From Congeria kusceri (Eukaryota > Mollusca > Bivalvia > Myida > Dreissenidae): a DNA stretch of 64,000 nucleotides. Made by a program: the position numbers and the translations under genes. Within the stretch, counting starts at the first letter, position 1. The number at the start of each line of letters is the position of its first letter. This document shows, piece after piece, positions 23,744 through 34,962 of the stretch. Location: the NCBI GenBank assembly GCA_027627225.1, contig CM051029.1, positions 23,455,851 through 23,519,850 of the forward strand, written 5' to 3'. The notes under the pieces are model-generated. The model did no database searches, was not told the origin of the DNA, and was given only the letters and a program-made list of their open reading frames with translations.

Positions 23744-24568
23744 AAAAATACTTTAAAATGTATTTATTTATTATAAACTTATATTTTTGTGCTAGTATGT
23801 GACTGCATTGATCTAAGCTACTGTTATGTTATCAAAAAAATATTTCAATTATTTACAACCCATATAGGCCCCATTTGGGTTCACAATAAACGACAACAGC
23901 CCTGAACAGGTGCCCGACATTTATTTGTATTGTTTTTTATATAGGTTTTATTTTGATGAATAAACCATTTAATGTATCACTTAGATGTAGTTTTTATCAA
24001 GAAAGTGCATCGACGTTTTTAATCATCGCATACTTGAAAAAAAAATATTTCGAGCTTGCGCATACGAAATTTCCGGTAGCGACAAAAATGTTCAAAACAA
24101 ACGGTAAGTTGTACATTTGTACACCAGTGTTCTGCCGTGGATGCGGCCTTGCGCTATTGGCGCAAAAAGAAAAGATTTGTCCCCAACAACGGGCGCACAA
24201 TTTACAAGTAAATAATTCGGGATATTTAGTAAAATTTATATCATTGATCGTCACGTAACGTCAATTTATAACCATTTTGTTCTGCAAAAACACTGTATCG
24301 GCTGCGCTTGAGCAGTTCACATACAGTAGTATCAATCGATAAATGTACATGCCGTCCACATGCTAAGCGTGAAAAACGCTTTTCAGCGACAAACTGCTAG
24401 AGAACAGCCGCATTTCGTCAGACACATCAATAGTGTCCGAAACTATTTCGCCGGCATTTAATATAAATTACCGTAATTTAGCAAAAAAACTAGAATAAAC
24501 AACTGAAACAGGAACAAGATAGAACATTTCAACATTTTATTTCTACTACGCTCACATATATCAGTTTA

Positions 24569-25515
24569 CTAGGCTTTGATCAACACATCACCCTCTCGAT
24601 ACTCTTCCCCAAGCTGGGCCGAATACACCGCAGGATCATCCACGTAGACAACGTTGAACCAGGCCGGAAAACCGGGCATCTGATAAATTAGGACAAGTTT
24701 ATAGTATGTTTACGTATCAAAATAAAACAACTTTAATGAAAGTTGTATGTTTAAGTATCAAAAGATAAACATGTTCATGAAAGTTGCATTTGTAAGTATC
24801 AAAATTAAAAAATATGTTCATGAAAGTTGTATGTTTAAGTATGAAAAACACGTTCATGAAAATAAACCCTAACCCTATCAAAATTAAAATATGTTGATGA
24901 AGCCATTTAAAACAAGACGTATAATAACCATGCACATGTGTCATATACCTGGGATATTACTTTTCCTGTGTACCATTTTGGCTGCTTATCCTCAATCCAC
25001 TTATGATCTATATCTTTACCGACCAAAAAAATGCTCTTTTTCTGGTGGTGTATCGTAGCTTTGTCAAATTAATAATATTACATTGTCTTTTAATGCGTCA
25101 ACTGACAGTTGCTGTCATTTCCCAACAACAATTTTTTAAAAGGCATACACATCTTTTTTAGAACATGTCTGCTTAAAGACATCTTTTCGGAACCTAAGTT
25201 GAGATTTTAAGGCATTTTCCTTTTCCTTAACACTATTTATTGCATTTAATTCCTTGAGGACTTGCTCTGGGGTTTGCCATAATCCAAAGAACAACATTTC
25301 GTTTGTTGTTTTTTCGAGTTTTTGAACTCTGTTCAGTTGTTGTGTTTCCTTTTTCCTAAAATCTTCCTATTGTTTTTCAATTCTTTTCATTAATATTACT
25401 TTAGCCCTTTCTTTAAAACGCTGCCTTTCTTTTGGTGCTTCTTTCCTGCTTTCCAGTATAATTTCATTTATATTTTCTTGTTTGTGCAACCATTCATGTG
25501 TACGATGTATCTGAA
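24569..25515 (-). pseudogene. Broken coiled-coil/Tudor-like gene
   Basis: Read on minus from about 25515: a Lys/Glu-rich coiled coil (HEWLHKQENINEIILESRKE, later LFFGLWQTPEQVLKELN and LKSQLRFRKDVFKQ), then HKWIEDKQPKWYTGKVISQ, a GTATAT donor at 24948, an acceptor before 24679, and MPGFPAWFNVVYVDD ... EEYREGDVLIKA ending in TAG at 24569. The WYTGKV and PAWFNVVYVDD motifs suggest a Tudor/chromatin-reader-like barrel. It is broken: an in-frame TAG after RIEKQ in the coiled coil and at least two frame changes between about 25140 and 25030. I recognise the general type but cannot name the family with certainty. Its position inside the inverted-end element suggests cargo or an element-encoded protein. 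Confidence 0.6.
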
Positions 25516-26189
25516 AAATCAAATAAATGATACAAAACAATACTTACATGATTTATTGTACCATGAACAGTTATGTGCTTGGTCAATCATCAATGGCTGT
25601 CAACTGTCAACTGGAACTGTCAATCTGTGTAAAACAACAAGAAAACTAACTAAACAAAATTAAACTAAACTAGTCTAAAGAATAAACAAAATCCTTTTAA
25701 AAAGAACAATTTAAACATAAACATATTAATAGATTTTGACATGCAATGCTGCACACAAATTCACAATGATAACACTTCACGCTATTATTCAATTTATTGT
25801 ATGACTTTTAACAATCGTGATTTTCAATTTTTATTGACTTCAAAATAGAAAAGAAAATGCTGTTTTAACCCATAAAATACAAAAGAAGTAACACAACTAA
25901 CATTATTTATTCATAAATATGTTAAAAAATAATGATCTTGCCTTGTTTGTTCATTAATAAGTGGAATTAAATGAAAGTACATCGCTTTTATTTACATATC
26001 CGAATACTAAAACACACTTCCGGACAAATTTCGGATGACTTCCGGTTTCGTTTTCAATCGACCTTAACCTCAAAATTACCCGCGCAATGACATGCGCAGC
26101 AAATATGCAGTTTGTTTATAGTTGTTTTACATCGAAAAATGGCTAATCTATCGATTTATGGCAAGAAATCAATGCCACAACCATGATAA

Positions 26190-26441
26190 ATGGAAAAAAT
26201 ACCTGTTTTTCCACCAACAGCAACCAATTTTTATGAATTTTTAAGCGTAAATGTAAAAATATTTCAACTTTTTTTACACTGCTATGTGCGCACAGATGCA
26301 GACTATCCCGTGACGTCATTGGCTTTTCCAGTACTTGCGAAATCTCGCGAGAAATCGTTGATGAGTGACATCATTGAAAGAGTCAAAATGGCGTCCAAAA
26401 ACCCGGAAGCGATATATTTGACACATTTTAATGAGAAATAG
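26190..26441 (+). other. Unsupported 83-codon frame in element 3' part
   Basis: Reads MEKIPVFPPTATNFYEFLSV and so on, with no recognised family. The nearby AAAATGGCG stretches at 26388 and 26601 are CpG-containing and could be promoter-like. Listed to account for this stretch; not a confident gene. Confidence 0.15.
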
Positions 26442-27938
26442 TTGTTGACAGTCGATTATAAAATTAAAAGACAAATTAAAATTAATGTACATGAACTTCA
26501 TTTCTAAATGATGAAATAAAAAAAAACACAATGAACTTACCGTTTTATGTCTGTATTTTCCAATAAATCATTGACGGTTTAACATAGTAGAAGCGAAACA
26601 AAATGGCGGCCAAATCGTTTCCGACGGTAGTCATCAAAGCCTTTTGAAGTCGAACTAACCAACACCGTTATGGGTGTTGCTTAACGGCTTGCAGTTTTGG
26701 GTGCCCGGCTAATTGATGACGTCACACTGTTACACTTTGTAGTTTTAACAGGTTTCATTATTAATGCCTTGTGTTTATAACGGATTTTATTGTTTGTTCA
26801 AATTGAAATAAATAATGCAAGGTTATAAGGTATTTAAGAATGCAGTTTAACATTGATCAACAGAACGCTATGAATTAATTAAGAACACAATAATATGTAT
26901 TAATCCTTTTTGGAACTGAAAAGAAAAACTTTTTGTCTGTGTCCCTACATTTTTGTAATTTGTCCCCACTTTTTCAAGCCTAGAGGGCCCTTGTCCCCAA
27001 TAGTCCAACTTCACGGCAGAACACTGGTACACGTAAATAACATTACTTTTGAATTCTGTTCAATGATATCTCACATTATCAGTCTGCAATTGAAATGCAT
27101 GCACATATCATGTGTAAAAAATAGTTGTAAACGCGTTTTTCGGTATCGTCCATTTTTGTTTGGCATTTGCCATGTATTTTCGCGATGGCAGTCGTTTGTT
27201 TCCAATTTTGTGACATTATGTTGGAAAATATTGCAGGGTACACATAAACTTTCCTGCACTGTCGAACTGTAAACTGTCAAGTTTAAAAATTGATTATGAT
27301 TCTATATTAATACAAAAGTTTTTTATTCAAGGTGAGGCACCTTTGAGTTTCCATGTTTGGTGGGCAGACAGTTGACATTCACAAGGAGGTTGTGTTATAC
27401 AAGCTGGCGAGGCAATTCAATATGAAGGTGCTACAGAGATATTTGCGGTCCTTCAGCTTTGAATTACTTTTATAGTAAGTCTAGTTAGTTTTATGGAAAA
27501 CGCGAATTGTAGTTTCATTCATATGAATGTCAAGTAGATGTCCAAAAAGATATATAAATGATACAATGTACTAGTATAATGTGATACAGGCAATACGATA
27601 AATATTTTCTTATATGTGACTTTTTTGTCATCCCAAAACATCAAAGCAACTTTCCAATAATCAACACTTCACAAAGAATATTTTTGCCAGAGTCGAAAAT
27701 GTTATGTTGAGCAATTTAGAGGGGCCCGGGGTATTATAGCGATTTGCCACAATAACGATTCGTCACATAACGATTTGCCATAGGTTCGTAACAATTCGCC
27801 ACACTAGCAAAATTTATATTACACTTGACTTCCGGTAATTTGTAAACAGTCGCCTTTTTTTTCATCTGACAATTTAAACCTCGTTTTCTTTACACAAGTG
27901 CCAGTTAATAGCCTCAAAATAACTCCCAATCTGTAAGT

Positions 27939-29128
27939 ATGGATCATCTAGACAGTTTTGACTGTTACAGCAACGAAAATTCACAGGATGAACTATTTAT
28001 TACACAAAACCGTTTTGTCATTCCACCGGCGGGAAGTAACCTTGACAATATAAATAGGAAACGTTCTAGAGTAAACACAGGTGGTGAATGTAGCAGTGGT
28101 ACAGTCATAACAAACCAACATGACTTTGAACATTTATCTTTGGATGGAAAAATGACAGAAATATTTAAACAAATGAAAAATGTTGAACACAAAGTGGATG
28201 AATGTTTACTAATGCACACAAAAATTATATCCATTGAAGGGTCATTATCTGATCAAAACTCACTAATCAAACTCCTGGAATACAAATCTATTGACATTGA
28301 GGCAATGAGTCGAAGGAACAATCTCATATTTGGCGGGATCAGCGAACAGAGAGATGAAAACTGCCACAATGTCATAGCCCATTTCCTGGCTGAACTGCTC
28401 CAGCTAGCCCTTGTCCTCATATCCAGCGAGCACACCGTCTTGGAAGATTTTCTAAGGGTACCACCAGAGGTATTATTGTGAACTTTCTGGACTATCGAAA
28501 CACAGTTAATGTTCTCTCACGTGCAAACCGGCTAAGAGGGTCTCATTTTAGCATCAACAGAGACTATCCAAAGGAAATAACTCAAGCACGGAAAGCACTT
28601 TGGCCAAAATACAAGACACTTCGCGAAAGTTATCCACGCAGCAAAGTCTGCATAGTCTTCCCTGCACAAATTGTTGAAGACGGCAAGGTAGTCGACGACA
28701 TATTCCCTGACTGGAACGCGATCCTTCAGGGCAACAGAGTCTCTGCTAACTCACAAGCCTCCAAATCCAAGCAGGCACACTCCGAACCACCTTCCCACAT
28801 CAGGAACCTAAACGTAAATCCTCCTGTTGTCAACACAAACACTGTCATCCCCAGAAACACAACAGTGCTCAACACTCCTGATACACCAGCCCAGAACGCT
28901 GAGCACATATCTAGGCGAACACAGTCCGTATCCCCTCATCCTTCGAGGGCAAACACTCGTAAACATCCGCCGGTATCTCCTAGGACTCCCCTGAGCGCAC
29001 AGTCCTCGGTGAAGGGGATACAACGTCCATGGGACAACTCTCGTACTGCTGAGTCTGTACAAAACCGGAATACTCCACAGACGCCAAATTTGAACAGGGC
29101 TCCGGATGCCAGCAGCCATCCCCACTAG
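27939..29128 (+). pseudogene. LINE ORF1 (nucleic-acid-binding protein), frameshifted
   Basis: Starts MDHLDSFDCYSNENSQDELF at 27939. A coiled-coil region precedes an L1-ORF1-like RNA-binding core containing RRNNLIFGGISEQRDENC. A frame change near 28400-28410 is needed to continue into HRLGRFSKGTTRGIIVNFLD and SRANRLRGSHFSINRDYP, after which a Ser/Pro/Thr/Asn-rich tail runs to the TAG at 29128. ORF1 proteins of this kind coat the LINE RNA. The frameshift inactivates it. Confidence 0.8.
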
Positions 29129-29169
29129 GCCAGAGGGGGGTCGAATCACTCTCTAATCTGGAAGAGAAA

Positions 29170-30045
29170 AACATAAAATTAGGAACTTTAAACGTTAGTG
29201 GACTCAAGAAAAAACTCATTTACCCAGAATTCACTGAACTCATTGGTAATTACGACATATTTTGTATTTCGGAAACCCACACTGATGAACACGATATTAT
29301 TACAATAAATAATTTGGAATATTTAGCCAAACATAGAGAACAAGAGTATAAGCGTAATTCTGGTGGCATTGGTATATTTGTTAAAGACCAACTTACTTAG
29401 TCAGTTAAAGTCCTGCAATCAAACTCTGAATATGTACTATGGATATCCATTTGCAAATCATTAGCGAAACTTGATGAAAATATTATAATAGGAGCTGTAT
29501 ATGTTCCACCCGAAAACTACAAATTTTTCAACGATGACGAGTTTATGGCCTTTAAAAATGAAATCTCTCAGAAATGTTATGAACATAAATATGTAATTAT
29601 TGCAGGAGATTTCAATAGCAGAGTTGGAAGCATGAAAGATTACATAACTACAGATCCCCATTTAAATGACATTTTCGATATCGATGATGATATACTGAGC
29701 CAACTTGACAAATATAAAGCCCTTGAACAATTATCTATCCCACTTATTCGTACCTCTAAAGACCATCGAACCAATACCCATGGATTCCGACTTATTAATT
29801 TATGCAAAAATAACAACATTTTTATCCTCAATGGAAGACTATCAACAGGTAATGATTGTGATATCTTAACTTTCAGAAATAAATCTACAATTGATTATGT
29901 AATTGCTTCATCTGATTGCTTTTACTTTCTCTCAGATTTTCATATCATTGAAACAGATTCACTGTTCTCAGATGGTCATAATGCCCTCACTTGGTCCATA
30001 AACATACCACACAGAAATGCTCCAATATTTCCACCAAAAATCTAA
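29170..30045 (+). pseudogene. LINE ORF2 endonuclease domain (EEP/APE type), stop-interrupted
   Basis: AP-endonuclease-like fold recognised from LGTLNVSGL, FCISETHTD (catalytic Glu), IIAGDFNSRVG (Asp/Asn pair) and the final SDGHNALTW, where the usual motif is SDH directly followed by the strand; here a Gly splits it. The frame has TAG at 29398-29400 and shifts near 30030. This domain nicks target DNA during LINE insertion. Confidence 0.85.
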
Positions 30046-30770
30046 CTGACACGAATCAGAAACCAAAATGGAATCCTGACTTGTCCAACCAATTTGTTAA
30101 CAATATTAACCTTAACATAATAGACCAAATACTCTTGCAAATGAACACTTACCCACAATCACAGCAGACAATTGAGCACGTAACGGATCAACTCCAATCA
30201 GTATTCCATCAAGCTTCCACCAGCACATACCCTGAAAATAAAAAAATATTTCATCATAATAGACCAGAAAACAATAAACCATGGTTTGGTCCTCAATGTT
30301 CTAAAGCACGAAAAAATTATCATACTGCCAAAAATGACTACACAAAAAACAAAACTATAGACAACAAACAAAGAATGATCAATGCCATAAGCAATATAAA
30401 CGCACCATCAACTACCACATTAATGCCAGCAAACATAACATGTCAAATAAACTGTGTTCCATGTCCGACAAAAATCCTAAACAGTACTTGTCCTTTTTAA
30501 ATAAACTTAAACCAAAAACTAAAGTTAAAACTAGACCAACATTAGATGAATTTCATGATCACTTCAAAGAAATTAATACCAGCACAATCAATGACAATCG
30601 CTTCAATGACACAAACTCCCATCTACAAAATGACACAAGCAACAGGCTTAATACCCCAATTACGAAGAAGAAATAGAAAAATGTATCAGAAAGCTTAAAA
30701 ATTCCAAAACACCTAGCCCATTTGACAATATTGTAAATGAGTATATCAAGTCCACTAAACATCTACTTAT
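29991..30770 (+). pseudogene. LINE ORF2 linker and first RT motif, fragmentary
   Basis: Continues in shifted frames: NKPWFGPQCSKARKNYHTAK (the typical linker W...C..AR..Y), NPKQYLSFLNKLKPK, then EIEKCIRKLKNSKTPSPFDN, which corresponds to RT motif 0/1. Frame changes near 30400 and 30660. It stops abruptly at about 30770. Confidence 0.75.
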
Positions 30771-31191
30771 ATGGTGAATTTGGCAGATACCCTATAGCAA
30801 TTAACATCAAAAGTCGCATTATCTCATTTTGGAATAGAATCTTATAGGCAAAGATCAGAAATTATCTATCCAAATCTATAAATACATGATGAACTTGCCA
30901 AACTCAAATTTTAAATGGGCCAACAAAATTAAAGAAATCCTCACATCAGTAAACTTAAGTAACGTATGGGATAACCAATTCCTAACAACCCAAAATAATA
31001 TCCACCGCTTAGTCAAAGCCAAATTATTAACCCAATTCAAAATCCAATGGCACACTCAACTACAGCAAACACATAAGGGACAAATGTATACCAGTTTCAA
31101 ACAAACTCCATCCTTTGAAGACTACTTTACAAAACTTACAAAAACTGAATACTTTATTTATTTCAATCGGAACAAAACAAAATGTTCATAA
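30765..31191 (+). pseudogene. LINE ORF2 C-terminal region
   Basis: YGEFGRYPIAINIKSRIISF begins immediately after RT motif 1, then MNLPNSNFKWANKIKEILTS runs to TAA at 31191. In intact relatives the YGELGRYP-like motif lies downstream of the reverse transcriptase, so the junction marks an internal deletion. Confidence 0.75.
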
Positions 31192-31199
31192 ACATAAGC

Positions 31200-34100
31200 A
31201 TATTACAGCTCATCATTTTCAGGGCGTTCAGTAGACTGTACATTTCAAGGGTCATTGACCCTTTGACCAAAATGTTCAAGGGTCAAAATTCTATTTTGAA
31301 GAGTCAAATTCAAATATTAAAAAGTCACCAAAACAACACAGACCAACTCAAGGTTCACATTATACTAATAAATATAGTATATTACAAAATATTACTAAAA
31401 TAAAAAATATACCTGGTGCTGATAATAATATTAAAAATTAGCGTTTGTTTTCATGCAATATTCAAATGTTTAGAAAGACCTAAAAAGGTAAGATTTTGCA
31501 ATCACTGAACAATATAAAAAAAGACAACACTTAATGATGCTATTTTGTTGTTTTATCAACAAATATCCGAAATTATTAACAGTTATAAATTTTCGGTCAA
31601 TTTTTTCATAAGTGTTTCTGGTGTTTTTAATCAGTATTTTTTTAGATTATTATATTTTATGTGAAATATTGTTATTATTTAACATTTTAAACATCATTTC
31701 ATTACATTTGAACATGTAAACATCAGAATTCAATTATCCAGGTTGACAGTACAGAAAAACCGTAACAAAAGGTGTAACAAAACAGAAGTTCACAACGAGG
31801 CTAAAGGTGCATAATGGAAAATGTCTGTGTTTTGATTGGTGGAAGGGTCAAATACATAAACTGATAACTTCCTGGCCTGGAAGATCTTATCAGTAAATGC
31901 AAAACGGATTAAGATAATGTAGGCCTAATGTGTTAATAACTCACAGTGGCTCGACTGGCTTCAGTTGTAAAGGAAGTGATGACGCAATCCAGACATTTAC
32001 CAAGGGTCAATATGACTCTTTGGGGGATTTTACCGTGCGTCAATTTCATGATTTCCATGAAAATCACGGGTCAAAACCCGGGAGCTCGGGTCAAACGAAC
32101 ACCCTGATTTTATTTCATTTAAAACAAGAAATGTCTTTAAAAAAGACAATCGGCTTTGACATTAATGTACCGAGATATCATTTTTACCCTAAACATACGA
32201 TACAAGAGGGCCAAGATGGTCGGTTACGTGGCTTCTCGGACCCCAGATTTTTCGGTTTCAACCAATATAAGGAGACTTCTCGGACCCAGGTTTTTGGGAA
32301 ACCATAAAACGTTTCGGATCCCAAAATTAATTTGTGATTAATTCAATAATTATTAATATTTGTACGGTAAATAAACCGATCATACCGCCCCATGTTTTCA
32401 ACATCATTATTATATAAATGTGTCAGCCAAATTTAACAAAATAACATATACGAAAGTAATTGCGGGAAAGAATGAAAATTATTTTTATCAGTTTATCGTA
32501 TAGTTATTCTTAAGTATTATACCCTACCTACATCTTGGAAGTTATTTATGCATAATACATACACATTTCGAAGTCAATTTATCATTCATAGGCTAAAAAA
32601 ATGATTTGTTTCCCAGGCAGTGCCGCAACGTATTTTTATGGCCGCCACGAATTTGATTTAATGCCAAAAATAAATTATTTTTTTACTATTTTTTGACGAT
32701 CGCGCCCGGGTTTTAAAGGAGCAGTCCAGAAATATGTTAATAAAAATGAAACTTTGTAGAAAGTGTTTCTAATGGGGATGTTACCGAACAAAATAACAAA
32801 ACTACGCATTTGAAATCCGTGAATTATTAACATTTTGGTAACTTGCTGTCGTCTATTTTCTGTATGCGATAACTGGTGATGACTCTGGAGTACATTAAAG
32901 TATTTAGTTCGTACCAAGCGCGTTTGAACAATGCCTTTCGTAAATAAGAAACATATTCCGGACTAATAAACACCATAAACGTTCATAAGAACTATTACTA
33001 AAATTACGATGTATTGATGGACAGCGGCTTAAAATTAATCGAATCCGCATTTTAACATAGCGGAAAAAGAGTAACCCGGTAGATATTTCTGTATTTTCAG
33101 TAACTTTTTTTCCTGTCTGAAATACTGTGTAAATTTTGACAAAAAAATCATATTCGATTGGGAATCTTTATAAATATGTTCTATTTCATGATTTAAACTT
33201 TTGTTTCGTAGATGCTTTTGCTTGAATAATATTTCATATGTCACTCCATATTTTTTAAAGAAAATCTGTGTCAATATAAGTCCTATGGAAACAATCGAAA
33301 ATGCCAGCTTCATTGACAAGTGTTGATTTTCCTTTCCAAAAATTATTGGTGATTTACTGCAAAAGTAATTTCTATTTTTGACAGTTATAAAAAATATGAA
33401 GTACGAAAAGCTAAATTCTATAAATAAATAGAAGTATTTTAATGCGATGGTGTATCATTTTGAAGGCACTTTGTTAATTATGAACATTGGAATTGATTGC
33501 CTAAATGACGGTTTGTGATTAATAAATCTATATTTAGAATTTAAAAAAAGGAATGCTTATGTTGTTATTAAAACTTAATATTGTCTTTAATCTGTACTTA
33601 ATTACTTGTCTTACTAAGCCAATAGAAAAGAATAGGAGAAAAAATACTTCAATAAAAAAAAACTCGCCCTCCCTCCTGATTTTTTGGAAAAAGTGCCTGA
33701 GAAACAATTCATTATTTTTCTTTAGCCTTATACCGTGTATCCTAATGAAAAGCAATCTTCACAGAACATTCAGCGCATTTGAAATAATGATGACTTCCAT
33801 TTTGATAGCACAAAAATAAAATGTCATAAGACTATGGCGATTGAAAATTATGTTCGGTAGGAACATGATGTATCAAGGGTTTCTGTGCATAATTGGTTGT
33901 GCAAATCACGTATTCGTGCAAATGAAGTAAAAGTAACACGAATAACATGTGGACGTATTCAGCGACTTATTTCACCACATTTTATTTATTGAAAGTTATC
34001 TTTTTATAGGTTGATTAACATCTACTGGAGAAGTTGATAAAAATGTGTAATTCACATTAATTATTAACAGAACGCAACCACAGTTCATTTTCAAATAAAC

Positions 34101-34960
34101 ATGCACAGTCAGTTTAATAACATAAATTCCCCCTTTATTGAAATATTTGCTCTTATGTTTCTCTGGACGCTAAATGACGCATACATATTGAAACAGCTAT
34201 ACACCGGCAGATAAACGAGAACTATTTTTAGAAAGATCGTGAGTGTGTTGAACTCGGTAGAATCAATTGTTATTTATAGAGGTACCGCTAGGCTAAACAA
34301 AATAATTGATTAATTCTGGGAATGAACATAATAATTATTATGTTCATGACATACAATGAGAAAATATGTTCATACTTATGCTCAGTTCTAGAGTGTATAT
34401 CGAAAATATATTTATAACTTAATTTTAACCGCTTATGTAAACAATTATGTAAATTTTTAATCCCCAAAAGTATGTAACAGTTATTGGTATACGTTAAACC
34501 ATTCTTTGAAGTTTGCATTCCCTAAAATTAGAAATTTGCCCAATTCTATTGGCATTCAATTTTCCCGCTGCATAATTATCGCAAGAAATCTAGGTAAAAA
34601 GTGATCTTAGACAGCTACGCCGAAAAATTTAACATGCATAAATGGCTATACATAAAAGAAAAATATCGTACGAGTAGTACTGGTATATTAAACTTCTAAT
34701 ATTGTTTCTAACAAATAAATCATAAAATGAATATCATAAAGGTTTGAGTAAAAGTATGTAATAAACTGTTCATTTTTATTTGGTAGTAAACTTAATGAAA
34801 ATTGAATATAGAACTACTGTACAACATGTGGATAATGTGTTTGCAATTACATATTTGCACATGTGCAACATGGCACTTCCAGAGCATGCTATTTGCTGGT
34901 CGAATCACCACTGGAGATTTTGAAACTGTTTTAGCAAAAAACTTTAATTCCTTCTGTTTT
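31200..34960. other. No gene seen; AT-rich intergenic DNA
   Basis: Probably includes the LINE 3' tail at the start. Frames at 31930-32307, 33035-33319 and 33534-33819 are low-complexity or opposed by frames on the other strand. No RNA gene recognised. Confidence 0.4.
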
Positions 34961-34962
34961 TT

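Larger units (their letters stand above)
24125..27026. mobile_element. 2.9-kb DNA-transposon-like element with 15-bp inverted ends
   Basis: Left end CAGTGTTCTGCCGTG at 24125 and its exact reverse complement ending at 27026, flanked on both sides by the direct repeat GTACAC (24119-24124 and 27027-27032). That is the structure of a cut-and-paste transposon. CAGTG termini recall hAT elements, but hAT makes 8-bp duplications and here only 6 bp match. No transposase frame is seen. The interior carries the broken gene at 24569-25515 and a CpG-bearing stretch around 26000-26640. Confidence 0.6.
27900..31200 (+). mobile_element. Defective non-LTR retrotransposon (LINE)
   Basis: A LINE in plus orientation with ORF1 (27939-29128), an ORF2 endonuclease (about 29170-30030), a linker and the first reverse transcriptase motif (to about 30760), then directly the ORF2 C-terminus (30765-31191). 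The catalytic reverse transcriptase core, normally over 1.5 kb, is missing. At least one stop (TAG 29398-29400) and several frameshifts make it dead. Clade assignment is uncertain; L1-like ORF1 features suggest an L1-related lineage. Confidence 0.88.

Noticed and set aside
33534..33819. Overlapping 73- and 88-codon frames on opposite strands
   Set aside because: Lys/Phe-rich low complexity on both strands, typical of AT-rich noncoding DNA.
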